Below the pieces are notes generated by a model that saw only the letters and a program-made list of their open reading frames with translations, searched no databases and was not told the origin of the DNA. From Roseinatronobacter sp. S2 (GTDB taxonomy: Bacteria; Pseudomonadota; Alphaproteobacteria; Rhodobacterales; Rhodobacteraceae), in NCBI RefSeq assembly GCF_029581395.1, contig NZ_CP121113.1:2104001-2168000 (forward strand): a stretch of 64,000 nt of DNA, written 5' to 3'. Shown piece by piece: positions 55,438 through 64,000 of the stretch. The first letter of the stretch is position 1. The number at the start of each line of letters is the position of its first letter. Both the position numbers and the translations under genes were made by a program.

Positions 55438-55866
55438 GTGGTCCAATTTCCGCAAAGCTCCGCAGACCGCACCGGGCCGGAGCACGCCCTGACCTGCATG
55501 CTGGCGCGGCGCGTCAAGAACCTGCCGCACGAGAACCTGTTGGTTGTGCGTTTTTCGCACCCCGCACCCGCAGATTTGGCGCGGCACGGGCTTCAGCAAC
55601 AACCGACCGCCGAAGGCACACGGCGTTCTTGCGCGTCAAAACCGGCTTACCCAAGGTGTGGTTGCGCCCGTCCCGTGCAGCCCATCGGCCAATACAGGAA
55701 AGTGCGCGTTGCCCCGCCGGGTGGAACTACAGAAATCGCAAAACGGCGTAGTTCAGGCTGGTCTGGATATGGCGACCAACATCAGAACCAACCCCTGCGC
55801 CCCAAACGGAACATGGCGACCCTGACGGCCGCCATGTTCTTTACTCAATTTTCACTCATACTCTGA
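55438..55866 (+). pseudogene. Internally deleted relic of an AraC-family regulator
   Basis: The first ~190 nt align with the AraC gene at 58844: 55441-55480 with 59254-59293, 55484-55592 with 59349-59461 (ALTCMLARRV.NLPHEN..., RFSH.APADLA), and 55590-55625 with 59728-59766 (LQ.Q.TAEGT). Deletions of about 55 and 265 nt separate the blocks. The frame stays open for 142 codons but encodes neither the HTH nor the full sensing domain. The last ~230 nt have no match in the window. A duplicated, decayed copy. Confidence 0.75.
55809..55839. terminator. Hairpin between AraC relic and autotransporter
   Basis: 10-bp arms GAACATGGCG / CGCCATGTTC with an 11-nt loop, 50 nt beyond the autotransporter stop on its strand. 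Plausible terminator, no long T-tract. Confidence 0.5.
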
Positions 55867-55889
55867 AACAGGCGGCCTGACGGTTACTG

Positions 55890-58619
55890 TCAGAACGCCA
55901 TCTTGAAACCGATGCTTCCCCCGATGCTGGAGGTCTTGTCGGCAAAGGCACCGTGGATTGACATGTCAAGGCTGGAACGCCCGGACAATGCGCTGGATAC
56001 GCCTGCGGAAATTGTCCCAATCGTGGCCGTCGATGTGCCGTCGACCGTGATGCCGAAGGCGGTCACTTCGCGCTTGGCTTGCATCCAGTTGACGCCCGCC
56101 CTGATGAAGCCGCGGTTGACCTCATCAAGCTGATGCCAGTAGGCGACGCTTACGCCTGCGGTTGTCAACTGGCTTTTCGTGTCATCCACCTCGATGCCGA
56201 CACTATCGGTAAATGATCCGCCATTCACCACGCCATGGGACAGGCCGACACGAAAATCGATGCTACCCGCAGCGCTGACAGGCGTAACATAGCCGATTGC
56301 TCCAAGGCCCGCATAACCGACCGACTTCTGGATCGCTGTAGAGCCGAAGATACCGTTCGACAGGTCTGATTTAGCCCAGCTTACTGCAACAACCCCGCTG
56401 GCATAGAACCCTGTAGGCGCAGCATAGCGCAGGTAGGCGCCTGCGGTCACGTTAGTGCTTTTGGATGCGCCGCTGCCCCAGGACAGATTGGCCCTGCCAA
56501 GACCGGCAAAAACCCCGCCAACCAGCTGACCACAGCTTAATCCGGTTAATTCGCCAAGGTCACGTTCGAACCCGAAGGTTATACCAGATGTATCGCCCTT
56601 GAAGCCGTTGCCCGAAGTGGTTGTGCCTCCTGCATGGACCCATACGTTGGATGCTTGGTCATTTTGACAGGCTTGGTCATTCACACCCCCGCCGCGTGCC
56701 GTGAATGCAGCCTTTTCCGTAATTTCACCCGCAGTCCCACCGCCAGAGCCACCCAGGCTGCCAAGGCCCGCAAAGGCTGCGCCTGCGCTGGCGATATTGA
56801 TTGCTGTGGCTGCGGGGTCGGCCATATCCGCGCCACCATATGCACCCAGCGTTGCAGATGTGAAGTTCGGCGCCCACTGGTAGTAAAGCCCGCCATTGCC
56901 GTCATCTACCAGATAGAAGGCAGAAGCGGCGGCTTGGCGGGGTGCCGCGAAATTGTAGAAGCCCGAAGACACGATCCTGTCGCCTGGATCGGGCGCATCT
57001 ATATTGACGCCGGTATAGACCAATGCAACCGACCCGACCAACCCTGACGGACCGCCGTTGATATGGTTCACGGCAACCTGCGTACCCGTGTCAGGGGTCG
57101 CTGTGCCGAAGACATGGATCGTATCCGCAGTGCCCAGCCCGTCATCCGAATTATCATGCCCGATCCCGGCATTGTTGCTTGCTTGCGCGTCAAAGTCGAA
57201 GGAAAGCAAAGCGCCTGCTTCGGTGCTGAAGTTCAGAACCCGCAGCGTATTCGTCGCCGCTGTGCCGAAGGTCATGTCAATATGCCCACCGTCGGTGGTC
57301 ACGAAGTTATCCAGCCCAAGAAAAGTCGTCACCCCGTCGCGGATAAAGATGGTGCCCGCATTGTTGACTGTATCCGTGCCACGGAACGGGTTGTCGCCGG
57401 TAGCGGCATACCATTCGCCGCCTGCAAGGTTGTTGAACGTGAAAGAGCCGCCAGAATTGGAATGCAACCCGCCTGCAACAATGCCTTCATTGTTCACAAT
57501 GGTCGATCCGGTCCAACCCCAGAAGGCAGCGCCGCTGGCGCTGGTCGGGCTAAGGTCATCCACGCTGTTGCGGATCAGACCGGCATTGTTCACGACTGCT
57601 GCCGCTTCGCCCGTACCCGATCCGGTCACAAGTCCGAAAAGCCGGCCTTGGACCGTCCCCGCCGAACCGATGTCGATCATGGTATCGCCTGTCCCGGTGG
57701 ACAGCGAGTCGATACCAGTGGTGAATGTGGCATCGACTGTTGCGGTATCTACTGTAATTACAGTGTCACCGTCAGTCGCGCGGGTATAGATTCCGAAATC
57801 GTCCCCCGTCACGTCGTCGGAGATATTGATGGTCATTGTTCCGTCGCCAAAGACATAGGCTTCGATCCCGTCATCGCCGCCGGTAATCGCGCCATTGTCG
57901 GTAATCAGCACGTTGCCACCGGCGAATCCGCCGCTTACAAAAATTCCGTCAAGAGTGCTGTCGCTGTCGCCGATCTGTCCGATGCCCTGAATGATAATAT
58001 CCGCGCCATAGCTGTTGTCGACAAAGATCGAGGTCGTGCCGCCGATGATCGCTTCAAAATCGCGGATTTGCAGCGTACCGGCTGCATTGGGCCAACCAAG
58101 GATCGAGACGCCGCGTACGGCACCTTCAACCGTGCCCGTCGACTGACCGTCGAGCAAAAGATCCGCAAGCGGGTGCCAAACTTCGACACCGTTCGAAAGT
58201 GTCGAAGTCAGCGAGCCGGATGAGGTTACCGTGATGTTGCCCTGCCCGGGAGTGATCGAGTTGCTGTCCAGAAATATCGCTTGGCTTGTGGCAGTGATGT
58301 CTTGCGTGGCCGTAACAGTAATATCTTGGGTCGAGTAAGCATAAACTCCGGTGCCCACGACTGGCGCGCCCGCTGCGCCAACGGGTGCGGTGTCGACATT
58401 GATGTCCACTTCCAAAAACCCGCCAGGAACCGAAATCCGGCCATCTGGCAGAACACAGGCAGGGCAATCCACCCCGTCAATCGCTGCGTCATTGGCAAAA
58501 GCCGCCACACCGACCGAGCCTGCGCCAATCCCGAGAAAAACCGAAGACAAGAGCGCGCCTCTATGCGACCGCATATGGGTCACCTGTCCCGGCAAGGCCA
58601 TTTTTTTTACAAACACCAT
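55890..58619 (-). CDS. Large autotransporter (type V secreted) protein
   Basis: A 909-aa outer-membrane autotransporter. Long signal peptide (about residues 16-42, ending VAAFANDAA), then a beta-helix-type passenger (~45-640) with repeated N/D/G-rich strands such as TVTSSGSLTSTLSNGVEV, TINISDDVTGDDFG and VVNNAGLIRN, and a C-terminal beta-barrel (~660-909) ending in the aromatic GFKMAF. No protease or adhesin motif was recognised in the passenger; a CPAC motif occurs near residue 52. AGGA lies 10 nt before the ATG. It is divergent from an AraC regulator, which probably controls it. Confidence 0.85.
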   Translation of the reverse strand: MVFVKKMALPGQVTHMRSHRGALLSSVFLGIGAGSVGVAAFANDAAIDGVDCPACVLPDGRISVPGGFLEVDINVDTAPVGAAGAPVVGTGVYAYSTQDITVTATQDITATSQAIFLDSNSITPGQGNITVTSSGSLTSTLSNGVEVWHPLADLLLDGQSTGTVEGAVRGVSILGWPNAAGTLQIRDFEAIIGGTTSIFVDNSYGADIIIQGIGQIGDSDSTLDGIFVSGGFAGGNVLITDNGAITGGDDGIEAYVFGDGTMTINISDDVTGDDFGIYTRATDGDTVITVDTATVDATFTTGIDSLSTGTGDTMIDIGSAGTVQGRLFGLVTGSGTGEAAAVVNNAGLIRNSVDDLSPTSASGAAFWGWTGSTIVNNEGIVAGGLHSNSGGSFTFNNLAGGEWYAATGDNPFRGTDTVNNAGTIFIRDGVTTFLGLDNFVTTDGGHIDMTFGTAATNTLRVLNFSTEAGALLSFDFDAQASNNAGIGHDNSDDGLGTADTIHVFGTATPDTGTQVAVNHINGGPSGLVGSVALVYTGVNIDAPDPGDRIVSSGFYNFAAPRQAAASAFYLVDDGNGGLYYQWAPNFTSATLGAYGGADMADPAATAINIASAGAAFAGLGSLGGSGGGTAGEITEKAAFTARGGGVNDQACQNDQASNVWVHAGGTTTSGNGFKGDTSGITFGFERDLGELTGLSCGQLVGGVFAGLGRANLSWGSGASKSTNVTAGAYLRYAAPTGFYASGVVAVSWAKSDLSNGIFGSTAIQKSVGYAGLGAIGYVTPVSAAGSIDFRVGLSHGVVNGGSFTDSVGIEVDDTKSQLTTAGVSVAYWHQLDEVNRGFIRAGVNWMQAKREVTAFGITVDGTSTATIGTISAGVSSALSGRSSLDMSIHGAFADKTSSIGGSIGFKMAF

Positions 58620-58843
58620 TTTTTAGGAGTCCTCTACTGCTTTATCTGGCCGTGAACCGGCAAAAAATGTTTAATGGAAAATTAACAAGATATAAAGCCC
58701 CGAGACATCAGATGTTGCAAAATTATCGTTTATATTCAATGATCTATAAGAATTACCAATGGACCTCCCCGCTGTTGATTTCAGGACCATTTGCCCTTGT
58801 GTTTTGAGATGTATTTTTTTAATAATTGAGGACATTTTCAGAA
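58620..58843. promoter_or_regulatory. Divergent control region, autotransporter / AraC
   Basis: 224 AT-rich nt between the two divergent genes. It contains a GAGGACAT-type start region for the AraC gene identical in core to the 55376 repeats. No clear operator palindrome could be picked out by eye. Confidence 0.5.
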
Positions 58844-59959
58844 ATGCAATTTCAAACATTTATCGATTTTAGTGCGAGTAACCTAACGGTGACAGGTGTT
58901 CCAAACTCCGTGCCCCCTTTCAACGAAGCGTATATCAGGTCGCATTCGATGATTGGATTTGTTGATCTTGTCAGGGGGCTGGGCCAAGACCCGTTGAACC
59001 TGATTGAAGAAGCCGGATTGCCGGTCGCATCACTGACAGATCAGGACCTGCTTATCCCTTACCGCCGTCACGCGCTGTTGCTGGAAATCGCCGCGCGCAG
59101 GCTGGAGCGTCCCGCGTTCGCGCTGGAATGGGCGTGCGCGGTCGCTCCACATTTCCACAACCTTGGGCCGCTTACACTGCTTGAGTATTTCACCTCGACC
59201 TTCCGGGAATGGATTGATCTTGGCATAAGATCGATTTCCTTCCATACCAACGGGTTCAATTTCCGTAAAATCCCGCAGACCGCGCGGGGCCAGACGACGT
59301 ATCGGTATGCGTCCGACAGCTTCGTGCTGTCGTCGCGCCAGCAGACCGAGCATATCTTTGCGCTTACCTGCATGCTGGCGCGGCGCGTCACGAACCTGCC
59401 GCACGAGAACCCGTTGCTGGTGCGTTTTTCGCACTCCGCACCCGCGGATTTGGCGCCGCACCGGAAAATCTTCCGGTGCGAAATCGAATTTGATGCCAGT
59501 GTTGATGAGTTCGTTTTCTCAGACGCCCTTCTGGACGCCGGAACCAATGGAAATTTCAGCCTTTTGCAGCCACTGGTCAAACGGTTCGTGCGCTACAGAA
59601 TTGATCATTCGCCACTATATGACCAATCCGCCCGAATGACGGTTGCCCTGACAATCCCCAGTGTTGTCGGCACAGGCAACTGTAGCATCGAATTCATCGC
59701 CGACGCTTTGGGACTCACTGTTAAACAGCTTCAGCGGCAACTGACCGCCGAAGGCACAAATTTCAGCGAAGTGCTGGACGAAGTGCGCCGAAATATGGCC
59801 ATGCGACTGCTTACAGAATCCCATGCCCCGATCGAGCGCATCGGCGGGCTTCTCGACTACTCATCGACACCTGCTTTTTCACTTGCTTTCAAGCGTTGGG
59901 CCGGTGTCTCGCCATTACAGTATCGCAAGAAGGCGCTGACTGCCCTGCCAACGCGGTAA
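58844..59959 (+). CDS. AraC-family transcriptional regulator
   Basis: A 371-aa regulator with an N-terminal AraC_binding-like domain of the OruR/ArgR type (MIGFVDLVRGLGQDPLNLIEEAGLP at residues ~28-55; 'ALEWACAVAPHFHNLGPLTLLEYF') and a C-terminal double HTH: SIEFIADALGLTVKQLQRQLTAEGTNF near residue 285 and the second helix pair AFSLAFKRWAGVSPLQYRKK near 345. Probably activates the divergent autotransporter gene. ATG 58844 is preferred; a TTG at 58826 with no good RBS would extend it by six residues. A deleted second copy lies at 55438 on the far side of the autotransporter. Confidence 0.88.
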   Translation: MQFQTFIDFSASNLTVTGVPNSVPPFNEAYIRSHSMIGFVDLVRGLGQDPLNLIEEAGLPVASLTDQDLLIPYRRHALLLEIAARRLERPAFALEWACAVAPHFHNLGPLTLLEYFTSTFREWIDLGIRSISFHTNGFNFRKIPQTARGQTTYRYASDSFVLSSRQQTEHIFALTCMLARRVTNLPHENPLLVRFSHSAPADLAPHRKIFRCEIEFDASVDEFVFSDALLDAGTNGNFSLLQPLVKRFVRYRIDHSPLYDQSARMTVALTIPSVVGTGNCSIEFIADALGLTVKQLQRQLTAEGTNFSEVLDEVRRNMAMRLLTESHAPIERIGGLLDYSSTPAFSLAFKRWAGVSPLQYRKKALTALPTR

Positions 59960-60096
59960 AGACGGCCCTAATGTTAGCCGGGGGGATTCACAGGAAAATT
60001 GCCGCAAATTCCGTGCACGGGCCATTGGGAACCAACCCTGACCAAAAGGGAATTATTGAAAATTAATTATATTATTTCATACATTTACGGCGAGAG

Positions 60097-60173
60097 TGGT
60101 AGGCCCGGAGGGACTCGAACCCCCAACCAAAGCGTTATGAGCGCTCTGCTCTAACCAATTGAGCTACAGGCCC
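60097..60173 (-). tRNA. tRNA with CAT anticodon (elongator Met or Ile2)
   Basis: 77 nt with encoded CCA. Acceptor GGGCCTG pairs with CGGGCCT using G-U at positions 1-72 and 6-67; the anticodon loop is CTCATAA; the T-loop is TTCGAGT. The AACGCTTTGG arrangement after the anticodon loop is more like tRNA-Ile2 (lysidine-modified CAU) than elongator tRNA-Met, but sequence alone does not settle it. Confidence 0.9.
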
Positions 60174-60302
60174 GCCTGAACGTGTTGCTACGATCAATGG
60201 CTGCGCTGGTCAAGCACCCTATTGCATCCGGGATCGGTTGCCCTGATGCGCACAATCGGGTATCGCGCGCACAAAGATGTTCTGCTGCAAAGGGCTGCAA
60301 TC

Positions 60303-61349
60303 ATGTCAGAGGGAAAGAACGGGCTAAGCTATGCCCAGGCCGGTGTCGATATTGACGCGGGCAACGCATTGGTCGAGGCCATCAAGCCCGCAGCCAAGGC
60401 GACCGCGCGCGCAGGCGTCATGTCCGGCCTTGGCGGGTTCGGGGCGCTGTTCGACCTGAAAGCGGCAGGGTATAGCGACCCTGTGCTTGTGGCGGCAACC
60501 GACGGGGTGGGCACCAAGCTGCGCATCGCCATTGATACCGGCCATCTGGACACAATCGGGATCGATCTGGTGGCCATGTGCGTCAATGATCTGGTGTGTC
60601 AGGGGGCTGAACCCTTGTTCTTTCTGGATTATTTCGCCACCGGCAAGCTGGATGTGGCCGATGCAACGCGCATCATCACCGGCATTGCGGCGGGCTGTCA
60701 GAAATCGGGCTGCGCGTTAATCGGGGGCGAGACCGCCGAGATGCCGGGCATGTATGACGCCAAGGATTTCGATCTGGCCGGTTTTGCAGTGGGTGCCATG
60801 GAACGCGGCGGCGCATTGCCCGCAGGCGTTGACGCGGGCGATGTGTTGTTGGGGCTGGCATCCGACGGGGTGCATTCCAATGGCTACAGCCTTGTGCGCA
60901 AGGTGGTGGATCATGCCGGTCTGAACTGGGACAGCGCCGCGCCCTTTGGCGCAGGCACGCTGGGGGCGGAATTGCTGGCGCCCACGCGGCTCTATGTCAA
61001 ACCCGCGCTTGCCGCGATCCGCGCAGGCGGGGTGCATGCGCTGGCCCATATCACCGGCGGCGGGCTGACCGAAAACCTGCCGCGCGTGCTGCCCGACAGC
61101 ATGGGTGCGGATATCGATCTGGGCAGTTGGACATTGCCGCCAGTGTTCGCATGGCTGGCGGCAGCGGGCGGGATTACGCAGGATGAAATGCTGAAAACCT
61201 TTAATGCGGGTATCGGCATGGTGCTTGTTGTCGCCGCCGACCGTGCCGATGCGCTGACAGACGCGCTGACCCAGTCGGGCGAGAACGTGGCGCGTATCGG
61301 CACTGTCACCGACGGGGCCGGCATACGCTACAGCGGACAGCTTGCATGA
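60303..61349 (+). CDS. purM: Phosphoribosylformylglycinamidine cyclo-ligase
   Basis: ATP-dependent ring closure of FGAM to AIR in purine synthesis. The 348-aa protein has the AIRS signatures: [20 protein letters not shown] at the N-terminus, [17 protein letters not shown] near residue 68, [23 protein letters not shown] near 98 and [12 protein letters not shown] near 140. ATG 60303 (AAAGGG upstream) is the family start; the longer frame from 60222 is not. Overlaps purN by 4 nt. Confidence 0.97.
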   Translation: MSEGKNGLSYAQAGVDIDAGNALVEAIKPAAKATARAGVMSGLGGFGALFDLKAAGYSDPVLVAATDGVGTKLRIAIDTGHLDTIGIDLVAMCVNDLVCQGAEPLFFLDYFATGKLDVADATRIITGIAAGCQKSGCALIGGETAEMPGMYDAKDFDLAGFAVGAMERGGALPAGVDAGDVLLGLASDGVHSNGYSLVRKVVDHAGLNWDSAAPFGAGTLGAELLAPTRLYVKPALAAIRAGGVHALAHITGGGLTENLPRVLPDSMGADIDLGSWTLPPVFAWLAAAGGITQDEMLKTFNAGIGMVLVVAADRADALTDALTQSGENVARIGTVTDGAGIRYSGQLA

Positions 61350-61939
61350 TCCTGCGCGTTGCGATCCTGATTTCAGGATCGGGGTCCAACATGGTGGCAC
61401 TGGCGCAGTCCATGCGCGGCGACCACCCTGCCCGCCCCTGTCTGGTGCTGTCCAATGACCCTGCCGCAAGCGGGCTGGACAAGGCGCGCGACATGGGCAT
61501 TGCAACGGCTGCGGTGGATCATCGCCCTTACGGCCTCGAACGCGCCGCGTTCGAGGCCGCGCTGCTGCGCCCCCTGCTGGATGCGCAGCCGGACCTGATT
61601 GCGCTGGCGGGGTTCATGCGCGTGCTGACGCCTGAATTCGTCGCGCAGTTTGAAGGGCGCATGCTGAACATCCACCCGTCACTTTTGCCGAAATACAAGG
61701 GCCTGAACACCCATGCCCGCGCGATTGAAGCAGGCGACACGGTGGCAGGCTGCACCGTGCATGAAGTGACAGCCGCACTGGATGACGGGCCAATTCTGGG
61801 GCAGGCGCATGTGCCTGTGCACCCCGATGACACGGCACAAACACTGGCCGCACGGGTGCTGCCGATGGAGCACCGCCTGTATCCTGCGGTTTTGCGGCGT
61901 GTGGCCATGGGCGATAGAAGCCTGCTTACGATTTCCTGA
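61346..61939 (+). CDS. purN: Phosphoribosylglycinamide formyltransferase
   Basis: Transfers formyl from 10-formyl-THF to GAR. The 197-aa enzyme has [10 protein letters not shown] at the N-terminus, the formyl-THF loop [13 protein letters not shown] and [15 protein letters not shown] near residue 108 with the catalytic Asn/His, and [17 protein letters not shown] near 135 with the catalytic Asp. Its ATG overlaps the purM stop (ATGA), giving a purMN operon. Confidence 0.97.
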   Translation: MILRVAILISGSGSNMVALAQSMRGDHPARPCLVLSNDPAASGLDKARDMGIATAAVDHRPYGLERAAFEAALLRPLLDAQPDLIALAGFMRVLTPEFVAQFEGRMLNIHPSLLPKYKGLNTHARAIEAGDTVAGCTVHEVTAALDDGPILGQAHVPVHPDDTAQTLAARVLPMEHRLYPAVLRRVAMGDRSLLTIS

Positions 61940-62261
61940 CGCGCGTTGCACGAGGCGGGCGGCATGACGGGATCAAGTTGTGGCGGGTGTCTTCTTGGCC
62001 TTTTGCGGTCATTCGCGCTTGGACAAAGCCCGCGCCATCGGTGGGCCGGGGTCTGCCGATCCGGCGTTGGTGAAGTTCACTTTATGCAAGCTGCATACTC
62101 CTGTGCTCAAAGGCTTGGCGTGTTGCTGGCCAAATCGGCAGGCCGCGGGACGGCCCACCGATGGCGCGGCGGGCTTAAGCCCATGTTCCGCGCCTTGGGG
62201 CATTCCCAAGGTCTGCAAAGGCCATATTCGAACAGCACAAGGACAGCGCCGTCTGGCACCA
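61940..62261. other. Intergenic region between purN and the DUF2799 gene
   Basis: 322 nt. Both strands have open stretches (for example plus 61980-62414, minus 62009-62335), but neither has a ribosome binding site nor recognisable protein style. The C-terminal minus reading SLHKVNFTNAGSADPGPPMA looks like a short peptide I half-remember from other Rhodobacteraceae, so a conserved non-coding or relic element is possible. Confidence 0.35.
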
Positions 62262-62843
62262 TCACCCGCCAGCACGCGCGCGAAATTCCGCCACTTCGCG
62301 TTCCAGCCGCCGCAGCGCTGCGCGCTCCAACCCAAGTTCCAACCGCAGATGCAGGATTTCGGACTGGTTGTTGCGCAATTCTGCGCGCTGTCCAGTGTCC
62401 TCGCCAGCCGCTAACCCTGCAAGAACCGCACTGTTTCTATCCTGCAAGCTGCTGATTTCATTCAATACGTTTTGCACCCGCGCGCGTTGCGCATGTTCGC
62501 GCAGCCCCAGCGCGTGCCCTTCATCAAACCCCGCGGCCAGTTCTGCGGGGCACAGGTTGCGGTTTATGCGCCCGCGCTGGCCTTGTTCCAACCCTGACAG
62601 GGGCGTGCAAAAACGCGGCAACCCCTGATCATATCCATGCTGCCATTCTGTGCGGTCCGGTGTCACATCCACTTTTGCACATTGGCGCTGGTGGCGTTCA
62701 AACTGCATGTCGGGCCGTTCCCCTGCCGCCCCGTCGCGCAAGCCAATAGCGTGCCAGTCCCCTTGCAGGCATTCCTCGCGGCTGATTGACGCGCAGGAGG
62801 CGAGAACCACCATTGCCGCAACTGTCAGGACCCGCGCTTTCAT
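62262..62843 (-). CDS. DUF2799 family lipoprotein
   Basis: A 193-aa lipoprotein precursor with the lipobox LASC near residue 16. The mature part fits DUF2799: CLQGDWHAIGLRDGAAGERPDMQFERHQRQC, then WQHGYDQGLPRFCTPLSGLEQGQRG (Y-x-x-G-x-x-x-x-C), with four cysteines likely in disulfides. The C-terminus is a long charged coiled coil (RAELRNNQSEILHLRLELGL). It overlaps the upstream methyltransferase gene by 4 nt on the minus strand. Confidence 0.88.
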   Translation of the reverse strand: MKARVLTVAAMVVLASCASISREECLQGDWHAIGLRDGAAGERPDMQFERHQRQCAKVDVTPDRTEWQHGYDQGLPRFCTPLSGLEQGQRGRINRNLCPAELAAGFDEGHALGLREHAQRARVQNVLNEISSLQDRNSAVLAGLAAGEDTGQRAELRNNQSEILHLRLELGLERAALRRLEREVAEFRARAGG

Positions 62844-63634
62844 GGTTCAGCGTCCGGCTGTGCCAGATGCGCGGCATACAGCCCGACAGCCGCCGCATTC
62901 GACACATTCAACGACCCGAAATCTGCCGATGCAGGAATGCGCGCAATGTAATCGCAGGTGTCGCGGGTCTTGTCGCGCAGCCCCGGCCCCTCTGCCCCCA
63001 GAACCAGCCCGATGGGGCCGCGTGGCACCGCCGCCAATGTCTGGCCAAGGGTCAGCGGCCCGTCCCCGTCCAGCCCGATCATGACATAGCCCATATCCTT
63101 CAGGCTTTCCATTTCCTCTGCCAGATTGCGCACGCGCAGATATGGCTGGCGTTCCAGCGCGCCGCTGGCAGTTTTCGCCAAAGCGCCGGTTTCGGGTGCC
63201 GCATGGCGTTGGGTCGCAATGACCGCGCGCGCGCCGAACACTTCTGCCGAACGCAGGATCGCGCCCACATTATGCGGGTCGCTGACACGGTCCAGAACCA
63301 CCACCAGACCGGCCCCGTCGACAGGGGCGCAGCGCGCAGCCGTATTCCCCCAATCCAGCGGGCGCACTTCCAGTGCGGCGCCTTGGTGCACGGAATCAGC
63401 CGCAATCGGGGCCGCAAACTTGCGCGCATCCGAGGTTTCAGGCGTCATGCCACTGGCGGCAATCGCATCTTCCAGCTTTTGCGCGGCATTCAATGTCACG
63501 ACCAGCCGCAGCTTTTCGCGCATGGGGTTCATCAATGCATCACGCACCGCATGCAGGCCGAACAACCACAGCGATTCGTGTTTCGCCGCGCGCCGCGCCT
63601 TTTCCTTGTCGATGACCCAATCTGGCTTTTTCAT
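62840..63634 (-). CDS. rlmB: TrmH/SpoU family rRNA 2'-O-methyltransferase (RlmB-like)
   Basis: SAM-dependent 2'-O-methylation of rRNA, 23S G2251 if RlmB. The 264-aa protein has an N-terminal substrate-binding domain (LWLFGLHAVRDALMNP) and a SpoU knot domain with motif 1 VGAILRSAEVFGARAV, motif 2 GLVLGAEGPGL and motif 3 FGSLNVSNAAAVGLYA. ATG 63634 starts MKKPDWVIDKEKARR. It lies just upstream, on the opposite strand, of tRNA-Tyr. Confidence 0.92.
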   Translation of the reverse strand: MKKPDWVIDKEKARRAAKHESLWLFGLHAVRDALMNPMREKLRLVVTLNAAQKLEDAIAASGMTPETSDARKFAAPIAADSVHQGAALEVRPLDWGNTAARCAPVDGAGLVVVLDRVSDPHNVGAILRSAEVFGARAVIATQRHAAPETGALAKTASGALERQPYLRVRNLAEEMESLKDMGYVMIGLDGDGPLTLGQTLAAVPRGPIGLVLGAEGPGLRDKTRDTCDYIARIPASADFGSLNVSNAAAVGLYAAHLAQPDAEP

Positions 63635-63812
63635 GCCGCGCTCCTCAATCTGCCGCATCCGGCACCGGTTTTCAGCCTGACCATGCGCACCCCGTTGCGC
63701 GGGATCAACCCCCAAAGCACACCCCGAAGGATGGGCGCAAAATAATCTACCTTATAGCATAGTTTCGACCCTTGACGCTGGTTCGGGGCTTCGGTATCGA
63801 AGCGTCACATTA

Positions 63813-63896
63813 GGGCGACGAGCTGCAAGGTGCGGCAGCGGACTGTAACTCCGCCGGGGAGACCCACGCCTGGTTCGATTCCAGGGTCGCCCACCA
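63813..63896 (+). tRNA. tRNA-Tyr (GTA)
   Basis: 84 nt with encoded CCA. Acceptor GGGCGAC / GTCGCCC, D-stem GCTGC / GCGGC, anticodon stem GCGGA / TCCGC with loop CTGTAAC (anticodon GTA), a long class-II variable arm, and T-arm CCTGG-TTCGATT-CCAGG. Position 8 is G where T is nearly universal. Confidence 0.9.
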
Positions 63897-64000
63897 TTCC
63901 CCCAAAATTTCAGCAACACCAGTCCCGCAAGGGACGCCAGAATTTGGCGTGACGGCACATGGCGGGCGGTCATTTCCTGCCTTTGCTGCATGCCTGCACC

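Noticed and set aside
57063..58223. 386-codon frame antisense to the autotransporter passenger
   Set aside because: The plus frame lacks RBS and motif; the minus gene has signal peptide and barrel.

Overview
The window reads as chromosome of an alphaproteobacterium of the Rhodobacteraceae (Rhodobacter/Roseobacter group). The basis is high GC, codon use, near-identical wording of the crotonyl-CoA carboxylase/reductase to the Rhodobacter enzyme, a TTTGCAAA-type PccR operator in front of pccB, and many Rhodobacteraceae-type hypothetical proteins. No plasmid, phage, integrase, CRISPR or rRNA genes were seen. Genes are densely packed, often with ATGA-type overlaps.

Layout. 0-9 kb: a propionyl-CoA carboxylase locus (pccB, a secreted protein, two tandem mini-lipoproteins, a small ORF, pccA, a membrane protein), then methylmalonyl-CoA mutase and a DoxX protein. 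9-12.7 kb: an unusual acetate kinase fused to a PduL-type phosphotransacylase, and a solitary fliG. 12.8-24.7 kb: purB, a PAS/chemotaxis receptor with a broken 5' end, a SulP transporter, a small EF-hand protein, tsf-rpsB, a sulfotransferase-like gene, deoD, hisB-hisH and an rluB-type pseudouridine synthase. 24.8-30.3 kb: an envelope-stress-like operon of a 25-aa membrane peptide, XpaC-like, TelA, DUF2927 lipoprotein, SPFH+GYF and a double zinc-ribbon membrane protein. 30.4-51.5 kb: housekeeping and metabolic genes (PfkB kinase, dtd, HAD phosphatase, aldo/keto reductase, I78 inhibitor, rimO, ndk, plsC-like, ccr, a RecD-like helicase, TauE/SafE, rimI-tsaB-nfuA, threonine aldolase, malate synthase G, DUF1989, lepA).

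51.5-60 kb is the accessory region. An AT-rich P-loop ATPase gene broken by one frameshift starts 2 nt after the lepA stop. It is followed by tRNA-Ser(GCT), an EamA exporter, decayed ORFs, a three-copy 19-bp tandem repeat carrying an RBS-like core, a deleted relic of an AraC regulator, a large autotransporter, and the intact AraC regulator. 60-64 kb returns to core genes: a CAT-anticodon tRNA, purMN, a DUF2799 lipoprotein, an rRNA 2'-O-methyltransferase and tRNA-Tyr.

How the genes fit together. pccA/pccB, methylmalonyl-CoA mutase, ccr and malate synthase supply much of an ethylmalonyl-CoA/propionyl-CoA route for C2-C3 growth (epimerase, meaA, mcd and mcl are outside the window). The AckA-PduL fusion sits 0.7 kb from the mutase gene and could link free acetate or propionate to the acyl-CoA pool. 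Four intergenic copies of a structured element (GC-rich hairpin or hairpins followed by GAGTATTTTTGGCAAGATGAA-like sequence) recur across the window. All functions are read from sequence by eye; none was checked by database search.
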